The notes: generated by a model not told the origin, from the letters alone. A stretch of DNA of 64,000 bases from Nostoc sp. NIES-4103 (GCF_002368335.1 NZ_AP018288.1:7757423-7821422), one strand, 5' to 3'; counted from the stretch's first letter, positions 17,424-25,321 are shown. Program-made: numbers and translations.

Positions 17424-18287
17424 ATGTGGACTGAAATTGATGCCCATATTAGCCAGGTGACTGGCGAAAAATTTCTTAACGAACAACGGCGATCGGTTGG
17501 TGGCGGCTGCATCAACCAAGGTTATGCTGTTTCTAATGGTGAGCTAACTTACTTCATCAAGCTGAACCAAGCATCTCAAGTTGCCATGTTTGAGGCGGAA
17601 GCACTCGGTTTAAAGCAAATGCTAGCGACAGCTACTATTCGCGTCCCCAAACCAATTTGTTGGGGTAGCGCTGGTAATTCTAGTTACATCGTTTTGGAAT
17701 GGTTGCAAATGGGGGGAGGTAACACCCATTCTTGGGAAGAAATGGGACGCAAGTTAGCGGCGATGCACAAAGCCACCAGCCAACAAGGTTTTGGCTGGGA
17801 TATGAATAATACCATTGGTTCTACTCCCCAAATCAACACTTGGATAGCAAATTGGGCAGAATTTTATACCCAACATCGCCTAGGTTATCAATTTCAGTTA
17901 GCAAAAAGGCGGGGTGGTCATTTTCCCCAGCAAGAAAAATTACTGGCGGCTATCCCAGAACTATTAGCAAATCACCAAGTACAACCCTCTTTAGTACATG
18001 GTGATTTGTGGGGCGGGAATGCTGGGTGTACTGCGTCCGGGGAACCTGTGATTTTCGATCCAGCAACCTATTTTGGCGATAGAGAAGTCGATATCGCCAT
18101 GACAGAACTTTTTGGCGGGTTCCCAGCAGCGTTTTATCGCGGCTACAACGAAGTATTTCCTTTAGATGCAGGCTATGAAAAAAGAAAAACACTTTATAAC
18201 CTGTATCACATTTTGAATCATTTTAATTTGTTTGGCGGCGGATATGCTTCCCAAGCAAACCGAATGATTGAGCAAATTTTGCGATAA
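17424..18287 (+). CDS. fructosamine kinase-like protein (APH fold)
   Basis: This protein belongs to the fructosamine-3-kinase / ketosamine kinase family, which phosphorylates glycated protein amines and so promotes deglycation. The catalytic loop is LVHGDLWGGNAG, and the metal-binding DPATYFGDREVDIAM follows, both diagnostic. The N-terminus has the nucleotide-loop region SVGGGCINQGYAVS and the lysine strand TYFIKLN. At 287 residues it is full length. It follows the M16 gene on the same strand after a repeat-containing gap of 91 bases. The substrate could be a free sugar-amine as well as protein. Confidence 0.85.
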   Translation: MWTEIDAHISQVTGEKFLNEQRRSVGGGCINQGYAVSNGELTYFIKLNQASQVAMFEAEALGLKQMLATATIRVPKPICWGSAGNSSYIVLEWLQMGGGNTHSWEEMGRKLAAMHKATSQQGFGWDMNNTIGSTPQINTWIANWAEFYTQHRLGYQFQLAKRRGGHFPQQEKLLAAIPELLANHQVQPSLVHGDLWGGNAGCTASGEPVIFDPATYFGDREVDIAMTELFGGFPAAFYRGYNEVFPLDAGYEKRKTLYNLYHILNHFNLFGGGYASQANRMIEQILR

Positions 18288-18332
18288 ATTAAGTAGCCTG
18301 TCCCTTTGCAACAAACCTGTTTAATAGCGGAT

Positions 18333-18665
18333 TCAAAAATCAGCGATCTGATAGAAGAGATTTGGATAGTTTCTGCCATCTACCCGACTCCCGACTGTAA
18401 TAGCAAAATGAGCAGCCAATTCAATCAATAGGTTATTTGTCATATTCAATATGCCTCCTTGATGCGCTGCACAAAGCAATAAAGCAATTAAAGTTGCAAC
18501 CATCAGCCAAAAAGTAACTTTGCTTCCAGCAATTTTAACTTTTCTGGGTTCAATACTATTACTGTCGGTAGCACCAGCCTCCGCTTTTTTGGTGGCTGTC
18601 GGGTGATTTAGATGAGCATATTGCCAACATTGATGGTCAACTGCAATACGAATAAAATGTAAAAC
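18333..18665 (-). pseudogene. start-less open frame, possible membrane-protein remnant
   Basis: The frame is open for 110 codons and reads like a real protein toward its end, with one membrane helix (KVTFWLMVATLIALLLCAA) and the tail ITVGSRVDGRNYPNLFYQ. The only in-frame ATGs are inside or after the helix, and a stop codon precedes the frame with no start near it. I do not recognise the family. It is either a 5'-truncated gene or a protein with an unusual start. Confidence 0.3.
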
Positions 18666-18719
18666 TTAAAAAGTAAAAGTTCTTGATTATCGACTTTTAT
18701 TTTTTGACTTTTCTTTGAA

Positions 18720-18771
18720 CCCACATTCCACACCTTCAAACATTGGTGAAACTTCAAGGGACGGAATGTGG
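18720..18771. repeat. inverted repeat (CCCACATTCC / GGAATGTGGG)
   Basis: The arms CCCACATTCC and GGAATGTGGG enclose about 35 bases, and a T-run follows on the plus strand. A related left arm (CCCATATTCCGCACC, then TGACACTTC) occurs at 21231-21266. The two copies bracket the cysC and sulfotransferase genes in the same orientation. Confidence 0.6.
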
Positions 18772-19298
18772 GATTTTTTCGTGTAATCTGGCAAATACAA
18801 CTTTGCAATCAGTTACTTGTGCATTAACAATTTGTTCAGTTCCTAATGCTGCAACCATTGAATTCAAATGTATCGTAATACACAGCAGTTTTCGTTGGCA
18901 TAAGGTACAAGAATACGCCCCACTGCACTCTTTGATGTCCAGATTTTTCTTTTGGGAACATCTTACCAACGACATCCTGTTATCAATATAGCAACCTGTT
19001 GAGTCGATAGCGAAATAGAGCATGTGAACTAAAGCTGCGATCGCACTTTTCTGGCTATTTGGCCGCTTTCTACATTCTTAATTTTAGTTGACTTTAAATC
19101 CATATACCTATACGGTTATGTATTTGTTTAAAAAATAGGCCATTACGCTTTCATATTAGTGGTAGAAATTTCATAAATTTTTCATAAAGTATTGAAAACG
19201 ACAATTTATTACTTAGTAAAGTTTCTGTAAATAGCTTTACTTTACTTGCTAGGGAGTGGTACTTAAACTAATAGGAGCTTTAAATTAATAACTTAAAT

Positions 19299-19856
19299 AT
19301 GCAGACACAGCAACGCGGTGCAACAATTTGGTTCACTGGCTTGAGTGGTGCCGGAAAAACTACCCTCTGTCGAGCAGTAGAACAAAAGCTACGTGAAAAT
19401 GGGTGTAGAGTTGAAGTCCTAGATGGTGATCTGATACGTGAAAACCTTACAACTGGATTAGGCTTTAGCAAAGAAGACAGAAATGAAAATGTTCGCAGAA
19501 TCGGATTTCTAGCTCAAATGCTGAGTCGCAATGGTGTAATTGTCTTAGTTGCAGCCATATCCCCTTACCGCAGCGCCAGGGACAAGGTACGCCAGAATAT
19601 TGAGAATTTCATCGAAGTTTATGTAAATGCGCCACTCAAAGTTTGTGAAGAACGGGATGTCAAAGGTCTGTATCAAAAAGCTAGATCAGGTAAAATCCCA
19701 CACTTCACAGGAATTGATGACCCTTATGAACCACCCTTAAATCCAGAAGTTGAATGTCGTACAGATAAAGAAACTTTGGAAGAGAGCGTTGCAAAGGTAC
19801 TTAGTAAAATAGAAACAACTAATATCAGTACAGTTGCTTCCTATGCACGCTTGTAA
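19299..19856 (+). CDS. cysC: adenylyl-sulfate (APS) kinase
   Basis: The enzyme phosphorylates APS to PAPS with ATP in the cytoplasm, providing activated sulfate. The P-loop is WFTGLSGAGKTTLCRAVE (Walker A near 15-23). VEVLDGDLIRENLTTGLGFSKEDR is the APS-binding core, shown here in part, and VVLVAAISPYRSARDKVRQ and FTGIDDPYEPP are family blocks. The 185 residues are a little longer than a minimal CysC. A sulfotransferase gene follows 250 bases later on the same strand, so one role for the PAPS is obvious; sulfate assimilation is the other. The start ATG lacks a strong ribosome binding site. Confidence 0.93.
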   Translation: MQTQQRGATIWFTGLSGAGKTTLCRAVEQKLRENGCRVEVLDGDLIRENLTTGLGFSKEDRNENVRRIGFLAQMLSRNGVIVLVAAISPYRSARDKVRQNIENFIEVYVNAPLKVCEERDVKGLYQKARSGKIPHFTGIDDPYEPPLNPEVECRTDKETLEESVAKVLSKIETTNISTVASYARL

Positions 19857-19936
19857 AACAATTTTGTCCTCACTAAAAACTTGATCAAATAAATTTTTGG
19901 ACAGAAATGTAATACAAGTTGGAAAGTAAATAGCAC

Positions 19937-20028
19937 AGGACTTACGCACAGACTATGATTGCACGTCATTACAAGCTTAGCGAAGTAATTGCAAAAGCTT
20001 AGTTTTACGTCAAGAGTGCGTAAGTCCT
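19937..20028. mobile_element. palindromic MITE, 92 bp
   Basis: Perfect 13-base terminal inverted repeats, AGGACTTACGCAC and GTGCGTAAGTCCT, enclose an AT-rich core with AAGCTTAGCGAAG / AAAGCTTAG sub-repeats. There is no coding capacity. This terminal sequence is widespread in cyanobacterial genomes as I recall. It separates cysC from the sulfotransferase gene. Confidence 0.7.
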
Positions 20029-20103
20029 ATATTACTAAAACAAAAGCCGATATACTTGCGGTTTCAGCAGTTTGCAACTGCTGGTATAGATGGAAGGAAA
20101 CCT

Positions 20104-21003
20104 ATGTTGCCGAACTTTGTAATCATTGGAGCTCAAAAATCTGCTTCTTCATTCATGCAAATATGTTTAGCTGATCACCCTGATATATATTTACCAGAAG
20201 GAGAAATACCTTTCTTTGAATCTCCTGACTATGAGGATAGCGATATAAAACAACTTGAGAAGATATTTGAGGGAAGAAGTGAAAAATGCTTTGGAATCAA
20301 AAGACCTAACTATATAGGTAAGGCTGAAGTTCCTGAGAGAATTCAATACCATCTTCCCAATGCGAAGTTAATAGTAGTTCTAAGAAATCCGATTGATAGA
20401 GCAATTTCAGCTTACTTTCACAATATCAAATATGGATTCCTTCCACCGTTAAATTTAGAAAGAGGTATGCGTGAAATACTTTTTGATTCTTCGTTCTCTT
20501 CTAAATACAAAAGAGCTACAGAAATTATTGAGTTCGGCTACTACTACAAATATTTAAGTAAATATAGTGAATATATGAAAAATGGTCGGCTTTTAATTTT
20601 TTTACATGAGGATATAGTGTCGAAACCTTTGGAGTCTATTCAGCTTGCGTATAATTTTCTGGATGTTTCTCAAGATTTTATTCCCAAGTCTTTGAATTCA
20701 CGCCCCCAAGAAGTGATCTATAGTTTACCTAGACTCCAATTATTACAACATCGTAATAGATTTATACACGAGTACAATGAAAATCGAACTAGATTGTCTC
20801 TTAAGAAAATGACAGTAATCGATAAGATATGTGCTGGAGTTATAACTAATTTAGATCAAAAGTTTTTGTCAAGATATTTACCAAATAGTAAACCAAAAGT
20901 AGGATTAGAACTCCGAAAAATACTTTATGATCTATATGCGAAGGATATTAAATCTCTTGAAGACTATCTTCATAGAGACTTATCCGCTTGGAAACCAAGT
21001 TAA
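20104..21003 (+). CDS. PAPS-dependent sulfotransferase
   Basis: This enzyme transfers sulfate from PAPS to an acceptor, probably a glycan or glycolipid. The 5'-phosphosulfate loop is FVIIGAQKSASSFMQICL at the N-terminus. The 3'-phosphate-binding element is LIVVLRNPIDRAISAYFHNI, with the Arg and Ser expected of the family. The start is the ATG with GGAAGGAAA seven bases upstream; an earlier TTG would add 16 residues. At 299 residues it resembles heparan/glycan sulfotransferases of cyanobacteria. The adjacent cysC would supply its donor. The AT-rich base use suggests possible transfer. Confidence 0.85.
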   Translation: MLPNFVIIGAQKSASSFMQICLADHPDIYLPEGEIPFFESPDYEDSDIKQLEKIFEGRSEKCFGIKRPNYIGKAEVPERIQYHLPNAKLIVVLRNPIDRAISAYFHNIKYGFLPPLNLERGMREILFDSSFSSKYKRATEIIEFGYYYKYLSKYSEYMKNGRLLIFLHEDIVSKPLESIQLAYNFLDVSQDFIPKSLNSRPQEVIYSLPRLQLLQHRNRFIHEYNENRTRLSLKKMTVIDKICAGVITNLDQKFLSRYLPNSKPKVGLELRKILYDLYAKDIKSLEDYLHRDLSAWKPS

Positions 21004-21300
21004 GCAGAGCATCCCAAATGTGTAAAAACATAATAAGGGTAATAAAATAGAGCGTTCGCTCGAAGAAAAGAGCATTCCCGTTCCCCGAAGGGGTTGCCGT
21101 TCGCGCAGCGTCTCCGTTAGGAGAAGGCTAGGGTAGCAATAGCAAAGTATAGATGTTGCAATTGCTACATTTAGCCCTGCTTTATTGGCAATAACAATTT
21201 ATCGTATTGGTAAATTTGCAAAATTGAAACCCATATTCCGCACCTTTAACCGTTTGTGACACTTCAATCATTTGATAACTGTTTCAAAATAAAGAATATC
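21004..21300. repeat. intergenic palindromic repeats
   Basis: Positions 21072-21135 carry CCCCGAAGGGG and CGTTCGCGCAGCGTCTCCG...GGAGAAGG, a mosaic of short palindromes common in Nostocales. Positions 21231-21266 repeat the left arm of the 18720 inverted repeat. No gene is seen. Confidence 0.55.
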
Positions 21301-21690
21301 TCAGTTGATATCACCAAAATACTCTCGTACAGCAGAAATCTGGCAACCTTTGACATCGAAGGAAATCGCGTTTCTTCCTTTGAAAGTTTGGTTATTAATC
21401 ATTCCTTGGCTTTCAAATTCAAAGGTGACAGTTGTATTGTTACTGGTGATGCGATCTGGTGAACTCAACGTCAAGCGATCGCCTGCTTCTGTCCACGCCC
21501 GCAGTCTTGCAATAATCTGCTGTTTACCCTCATATGCAAAGGGCTGGTTTCGTTGTTTGCCAACTGGCAGTGAGAAGGTTACGTCATCACTGAGCATATC
21601 AATATAAGGCTGAAAATCGCCTGTTGCCCATCCTTTGGCAAGATGGTCAAATGCCTGTTGGGCAATCTTAATAGTTGCAGTCTGCTCCAT
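21301..21690 (-). CDS. NTF2/SnoaL-like protein in the phycobilin lyase operon
   Basis: A 129-residue alpha+beta-barrel protein: helix IAQQAFDHLAKGWATGDF, then YIDMLSDDVTFSLPVG, GKQQIIARLRAWTEAG and a final strand set ending AVREYFGDIN. This order fits the NTF2/SnoaL fold, which binds small hydrophobic ligands or serves as a dimerisation module. The gene begins 12 bases after cpcF, so cpcE-cpcF and this gene very likely form one operon. A role in chromophore handling is possible but is inference from context only. Confidence 0.7.
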   Translation of the reverse strand: MEQTATIKIAQQAFDHLAKGWATGDFQPYIDMLSDDVTFSLPVGKQRNQPFAYEGKQQIIARLRAWTEAGDRLTLSSPDRITSNNTTVTFEFESQGMINNQTFKGRNAISFDVKGCQISAVREYFGDIN

Positions 21691-21702
21691 TTTTTAGCAG
21701 TG

Positions 21703-22524
21703 TTAAGAATCATTATTATTTTGAGCGATCGCTCCTGCCAATTCTCGATATCGCCGTGGATCGCCTTCAGGAAACACCAACCGTTCTTGATTTCTGCGTT
21801 CGTATAGTTTCTCCATAATCAAGTGCCAATCCATTGCTGACAAAGGTGATGGCTGCTCATCAGCAGGTTGTAACTCTTGGGCTTTTGCTTGCAATTGTTG
21901 CTGCGCCCAAAACACACGACCACGAACTGCCCAATTATTATCGCTATTTGCCATCTGCTCAAATACAGATTGGATTTGCGACAGCCAATCTAGATGTGTC
22001 GTAGAAATCGCCTGAGCCAGTGATTGCAAGCCTACCACAGCTGAATACCGGACAACCCACTCTTCATCTTGTTGGGCTACAAATAACAAAGCTTCTAATG
22101 CTTCTTCTTGAGCAATTTCCAGTAGTTCCTCATTGGGAAACCAGTGCCATTTCATACTCCCTAAACCTCTAGCAGCTGCACGCCGGACACTCAAGGCGAA
22201 GTCGGCTGTTGCTGCACCCAACAAGGTTATTAATCCTCTAGGATCACCAATACCAGCTAAGGCACGGATTGCCCAGGCTCTAGCAGAATAGTTATGTCGA
22301 TCCAGTTGCTCTAACAAAGGTGCCACTGCTGGTTCTCCGATTTGCACCAGCCCATCCACAGCCGCAACTGCTGCACCCGGATTGTTATAGCCCAGGACTG
22401 CAATTAACGTTGGTACGGCTTCTTCTAAATGAGCTGCTGCTAAATTTTCTACAGCTTCTAACATCTTTGTAGAAGAGTCTGCCTCTTCCACAGCACGGAT
22501 CAGGGATTGGAGGGTGGCATTCAT
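21703..22524 (-). CDS. cpcF: phycocyanin alpha phycobilin lyase subunit, C-terminally extended
   Basis: CpcF forms a heterodimer with CpcE that attaches phycocyanobilin to the alpha-phycocyanin cysteine. Residues 1-200 are HEAT-like repeats with the family blocks YNNPGAAVAAVDGLVQIGEP, ARAWAIRALAGIGDPRGL and LSVRRAAARGLGSMKW. Remembered CpcF proteins are about 200-215 residues; this one has 273. The extra C-terminal part (about 205-273) contains WHLIMEKLYERRNQERLVF and DPRRYRELAGAI, a charged helical segment I cannot place. It follows cpcE after a repeat-filled gap of about 200 bases. PecF or another E/F-type lyase subunit is the alternative name. Confidence 0.8.
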   Translation of the reverse strand: MNATLQSLIRAVEEADSSTKMLEAVENLAAAHLEEAVPTLIAVLGYNNPGAAVAAVDGLVQIGEPAVAPLLEQLDRHNYSARAWAIRALAGIGDPRGLITLLGAATADFALSVRRAAARGLGSMKWHWFPNEELLEIAQEEALEALLFVAQQDEEWVVRYSAVVGLQSLAQAISTTHLDWLSQIQSVFEQMANSDNNWAVRGRVFWAQQQLQAKAQELQPADEQPSPLSAMDWHLIMEKLYERRNQERLVFPEGDPRRYRELAGAIAQNNNDS

Positions 22525-22609
22525 GAGGAGTGAAGATGAAGAATGAATAAAAATTATTTCAGGAATTGATGATATATATAGCTATCCTATAGCAGATTGT
22601 AATGAAGTA

Positions 22610-22720
22610 TCAGGGAGGGGAGATGGGGGAGATGAGGGAGATGAGGGTGATGAGGATGATAAGGGAGATGAGGGAAAATAATTAATGCTCAATGCCCCAT
22701 GCCCCATGCCCCATGCCCTA
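22610..22720. repeat. short tandem repeats between cpcE and cpcF
   Basis: Positions 22614-22672 repeat GAGATGAGG, and 22688-22719 repeat CCCCATG four times. The array lies inside a likely operon, so it would be transcribed. Confidence 0.8.
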
Positions 22721-23548
22721 TTAAAGCAATTCATCCATCAATGTCATAACTTTAATTGCCTCTGGGGATAAATTCGGCAGCGTGGTTTTTTGCAATTGCT
22801 TTTCTAGTAAACCTTTGAGGGCAATGAGTTTTAGACTATTTTCTGCTAAAGTTTGAGCGATCGCTTCTGCGGCAGGAAAATATCCGATTGCCCCTAAGTC
22901 AGCTAGGACTGTGCGACGTAGTTGCAAGTTATCGTTAGAAAGTTCCTTGATTAAGCGATCGCCATATTGACTCGCTTCTTGTGGATCAAGAGTCAATTGA
23001 TACATAGCCCGCGCTGCGGCAAACTTAATCCGCGGAATGAAGTGATCTAGAAAGGGGCGAATATATGGAATAGCATCTGTTGCTCCTAGCGTTCCCAATG
23101 CCTCTAAAATTGCGTCAAAGGGTTGGGCTAGCTGAGGAGGTTCTGTAGCCGGCAGTGTTCCAGGAACGTTATCTTTAAGTAACTCAATCAATATAGGAAT
23201 GCAAGACACATCCCCTAACATCTCCAAAGACTGTGCTGCTGCTTCCCGTACATAGAAATCTGAACATTCCAATGCCCGCATTAGTGGAGGTACTGCTCGA
23301 ACATCACCCAGTTTTCCTAATGCCCGCGCTGCATTTCGCCTTAAGGGATAACCACCAACATTTGTGCGATCGTCTTCATCCTCTAATGCTGCGACCAACA
23401 AATCAATCGCTTCTTTGGCATCAACCCGAAACCGCCCTAACCACCAGGCTGCATATACCCGCAATCCCAAATCCTCACCTTGGAGATTAGCGATCGCCTG
23501 CTCCACTGTTAATTGATTATCGTCTTCTATACCATATTCAGTAACCAT
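22721..23548 (-). CDS. cpcE: phycocyanin alpha phycobilin lyase subunit
   Basis: CpcE is the partner of CpcF in the E/F lyase that attaches a bilin to Cys-84 of alpha-phycocyanin. The HEAT-like repeat blocks are VEQAIANLQGEDLGLRVYAA, WWLGRFRVDAKEAIDLL, GGYPLRRNAARALGKLGD and CSDFYVREAAAQSLEMLGD, all typical. The end IKLIALKGLL-like segment and TLMDELL also fit. The ATG at 23548 gives 275 residues, matching the usual size; an in-frame TTG lies two codons upstream. The gene lies downstream of cpcBA beyond a terminator, so it is probably expressed by read-through or from its own promoter. Its Met and Cys content is ordinary, unlike CpcA and CpcB. Confidence 0.85.
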   Translation of the reverse strand: MVTEYGIEDDNQLTVEQAIANLQGEDLGLRVYAAWWLGRFRVDAKEAIDLLVAALEDEDDRTNVGGYPLRRNAARALGKLGDVRAVPPLMRALECSDFYVREAAAQSLEMLGDVSCIPILIELLKDNVPGTLPATEPPQLAQPFDAILEALGTLGATDAIPYIRPFLDHFIPRIKFAAARAMYQLTLDPQEASQYGDRLIKELSNDNLQLRRTVLADLGAIGYFPAAEAIAQTLAENSLKLIALKGLLEKQLQKTTLPNLSPEAIKVMTLMDELL

Positions 23549-23550
23549 AG

Positions 23551-23588
23551 TCAAGTAATTCGTAATTCGTAATTCGTAATTCGTAATT
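23551..23588. repeat. heptamer repeat TTCGTAA
   Basis: About four and a half copies of TTCGTAA lie directly upstream of the cpcE start, between the start and the cpcA terminator. They may influence the spacing of the cpcE ribosome binding region. Confidence 0.8.
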
Positions 23589-23632
23589 AAGTTTTACAAC
23601 AGGGATTTACTAGTTAAAGCAGTTATCAAATT

Positions 23633-23705
23633 CTTTAAAAAAAACAATGCCCGGAGAGGTAAACAATCACTAACATCTGTCAGTCATTGCATACCCCTCC
23701 GGGCA
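23633..23705 (-). terminator. rho-independent terminator after cpcA
   Basis: On the minus strand the stem TGCCCGGAGGGG pairs with CCTCTCCGGGCA across a loop of about 30 bases. A run of T residues (TTGTTTTTTTT) follows. It lies ten bases after the cpcA stop. Strong terminators between the abundant phycobiliprotein genes and their downstream lyase genes are a usual means of setting expression ratios. Confidence 0.85.
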
Positions 23706-23715
23706 AAATTATCAA

Positions 23716-24207
23716 CTAGCTTAGAACGTTGATAACGTAGTCGATGTAGGAGTTAGCTTCAACAGCTGGGTCGCCGCTTAGACCGTGGTTAGCTTTGATG
23801 TATTTCAAAGCTTCAATGTACCAGCTGGGAGACAATTCAAAGGTTTTGTTGATTTCAGCTAGACCAGAGATGAGGTAATCATCCAATGGGCCAGTACCAC
23901 CAACAACTAAGCTGTAGGTGATGTGACGCAGGTAGTAACCGATGTCACGAACGCACTTATCTTTACCAACTTGGCTGGAAGCGTAGTTAGGGCCGGGAGT
24001 GGTGGTGGTGTAGGGGAATTTTTGGTATACAGCGTTAGCAGCAGCTTGAGCCAAGCTTTGAGCGTTCGCACTCAATGCTTTAGCAGCTTGTAAGCTAGCA
24101 GCAGCTTGGCGGTAACGACCGAATGCAACTTGATATTCGGTAGAGCTGAGGTAGCGTCCTTGAGAATCAGCAGCGGCTAATGCTTCGGTTAGAGGTGTTT
24201 TGGTCAT
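23716..24207 (-). CDS. cpcA: phycocyanin alpha subunit, sulfur-poor (Cpc3-like)
   Basis: This is a phycobilisome rod light-harvesting protein. KDKCVRDIGYYLR carries the chromophore cysteine (Cys-84 position), and the globin-like family end SPSWYIEALKYIKANHGLSG is intact. With the ATG at 24207, preceded by GGGAG, the protein has 163 residues, the normal size; an upstream TTG start would put the ribosome binding site inside the gene. Met occurs only as the initiator and Cys only at the bilin site. Usual Met/Cys positions are replaced: YYLRHITYSLVVGG and GTGPLDDYL stand where I recall YYLRMVTYCLVAGG and GTGPMDEYL. This is the pattern of the sulfur-starvation phycocyanin of Calothrix PCC 7601. 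Confidence 0.93.
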   Translation of the reverse strand: MTKTPLTEALAAADSQGRYLSSTEYQVAFGRYRQAAASLQAAKALSANAQSLAQAAANAVYQKFPYTTTTPGPNYASSQVGKDKCVRDIGYYLRHITYSLVVGGTGPLDDYLISGLAEINKTFELSPSWYIEALKYIKANHGLSGDPAVEANSYIDYVINVLS

Positions 24208-24313
24208 TTCTCTTTTATCTCCCAATTATTTTGTCAAAAATGTAGCAATGGCTTTGTCACGAATAGCTATGAAAACACAACTCTGGTGAGTCGCCTAGAC
24301 CACAGTCAGCAAT

Positions 24314-24835
24314 TTACGCAACAGCAGCAGCAGCCTTATCGAAGTAGCCACTCAATTCAGAAATCAAGCTGCTGCAATCGCCGTAGGTGATACCGTTGGT
24401 GTTGTTAGCGATCGCGATCGCTTTTGCTTTTAGCTTCTGAACGCCCACTGCTACAGAAGCACCTGGGGTACCCAGAGCCAAGTAGGTTTCTCTTAGACCG
24501 TTTAAGCAGCGGTCATCTAGAATGCTGGAGTCTCCAGCGAAGATTGCGTATGTAACATAACGCAAGATAATGTCTAAGTCGCGTACACAAGCAGCAGCTC
24601 TGCGGCTGGTGTAAGCGTTACCACCGGGAGCAATCAACTGGGGCTGTTCAGCAAACAACTCACGAACTGCATCAGCAACGATTGCAGATGAGTTGCTGGT
24701 GATACGGTTAACGATGTCCAAGCGCTTGTTGCCATCAGCAACTAAAGCACTCAAAGCATCCAATTGAGAAGCACTTAGGTATTCACCGCGTGTATCAGCT
24801 TGAGCAACTACTTTTGCAAATGCGTCGAGAACCAT
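24314..24835 (-). CDS. cpcB: phycocyanin beta subunit, sulfur-poor (Cpc3-like)
   Basis: This is the beta partner of CpcA in rod hexamers. It has 173 residues, with AAACVRDLDIILRY (Cys-82 position) and GITYGDCSSLIS (Cys-153 position) as bilin sites, the asparagine-containing APGGNAYTSRR, and DDRCLNGLRETY. The initiator is the only Met, and only three Cys remain. Met is absent from places where canonical beta subunits carry it (RRMAACLRDMEI and IQKMK as I recall; RRAAACVRDLDI and VQKLK here). AGGAGA lies six bases before the ATG. cpcB and cpcA are 106 bases apart and form the usual operon. Confidence 0.93.
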   Translation of the reverse strand: MVLDAFAKVVAQADTRGEYLSASQLDALSALVADGNKRLDIVNRITSNSSAIVADAVRELFAEQPQLIAPGGNAYTSRRAAACVRDLDIILRYVTYAIFAGDSSILDDRCLNGLRETYLALGTPGASVAVGVQKLKAKAIAIANNTNGITYGDCSSLISELSGYFDKAAAAVA

Positions 24836-25321
24836 ATCAATCTCCTATGTGTTTTTTGACCAGGGTTTTAGACCACAACCGAGTTTGGTTAAGCTTGGCG
24901 TCAAGACCGCTTAAGCAGTCTGGGGAAGGCAAAGCCTGTTGATGAGTCACCAGTGAAATGTCTTCCTTTCTCCCGATTAGGAATTTTGGAAAATTTTACA
25001 TTTCTTAGGATGGATTGACTCGCCCGAACAGATAGGTGACTGGATTATCCGCACCTACTCTCTAAGCCTGCATTTCAACCTCTTTATTTGTTTATACTAT
25101 GTCGTTGGATCATTTTTTGTTACGAATTATCATGAGTTTTTTTACATTTCTTGTAACAAAAGTACACAATTGGACTCATAAAGGGTAATGGGTGATGGGG
25201 AATGGGGACTGGGGGCTGGAGACTGGGGACTGGTGACTGGGGACTGGTGACTGGGGAAAGATTTTCTAAATACCCAATCCCCAATCCCCGATACCCAATC
25301 CCCAATACCCCAATTCCCAAT
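24836..25321 (-). promoter_or_regulatory. cpcB upstream region with putative -10 box and repeats
   Basis: The minus-strand TATAAA at 25091-25096 is the best -10 candidate and would give a leader of about 250 bases. No good -35 is seen, which fits an activated promoter. The leader contains CAGACTGCTTAAGCGGTCTTGA (24904-24926), an inverted element that could form a hairpin. Positions 25186-25320 are GGGGACT / CCCCAAT tandem repeats that follow pebB on the minus strand. The -10 assignment is tentative. Confidence 0.35.

Larger units (their letters stand above)
18288..19298. other. 1-kb gap with gene remnants and hairpin
   Basis: The gap holds a minus-strand open frame without a start (18333-18665, listed separately) and a strong inverted repeat at 18720-18771. 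An 89-codon Cys-rich minus frame (18754-19023) runs through that repeat and is not a credible gene. The last 200 bases are AT-rich and should hold the cysC promoter. Confidence 0.45.

Noticed and set aside
18754..19023. 89-codon minus-strand frame rich in Cys
   Set aside because: It runs through the inverted repeat at 18720-18771, has no ribosome binding site and matches no family I know. It is probably a chance frame across a repeat.
21703..24835. Phycoerythrocyanin (pec) operon as an alternative to cpc
   Set aside because: Gene order BA-E-F alone would fit pec, but the beta subunit's AAACVRDL and GITYGDCSS regions and the HEAT blocks of the E subunit read closer to cpc, and no PecC linker is present.
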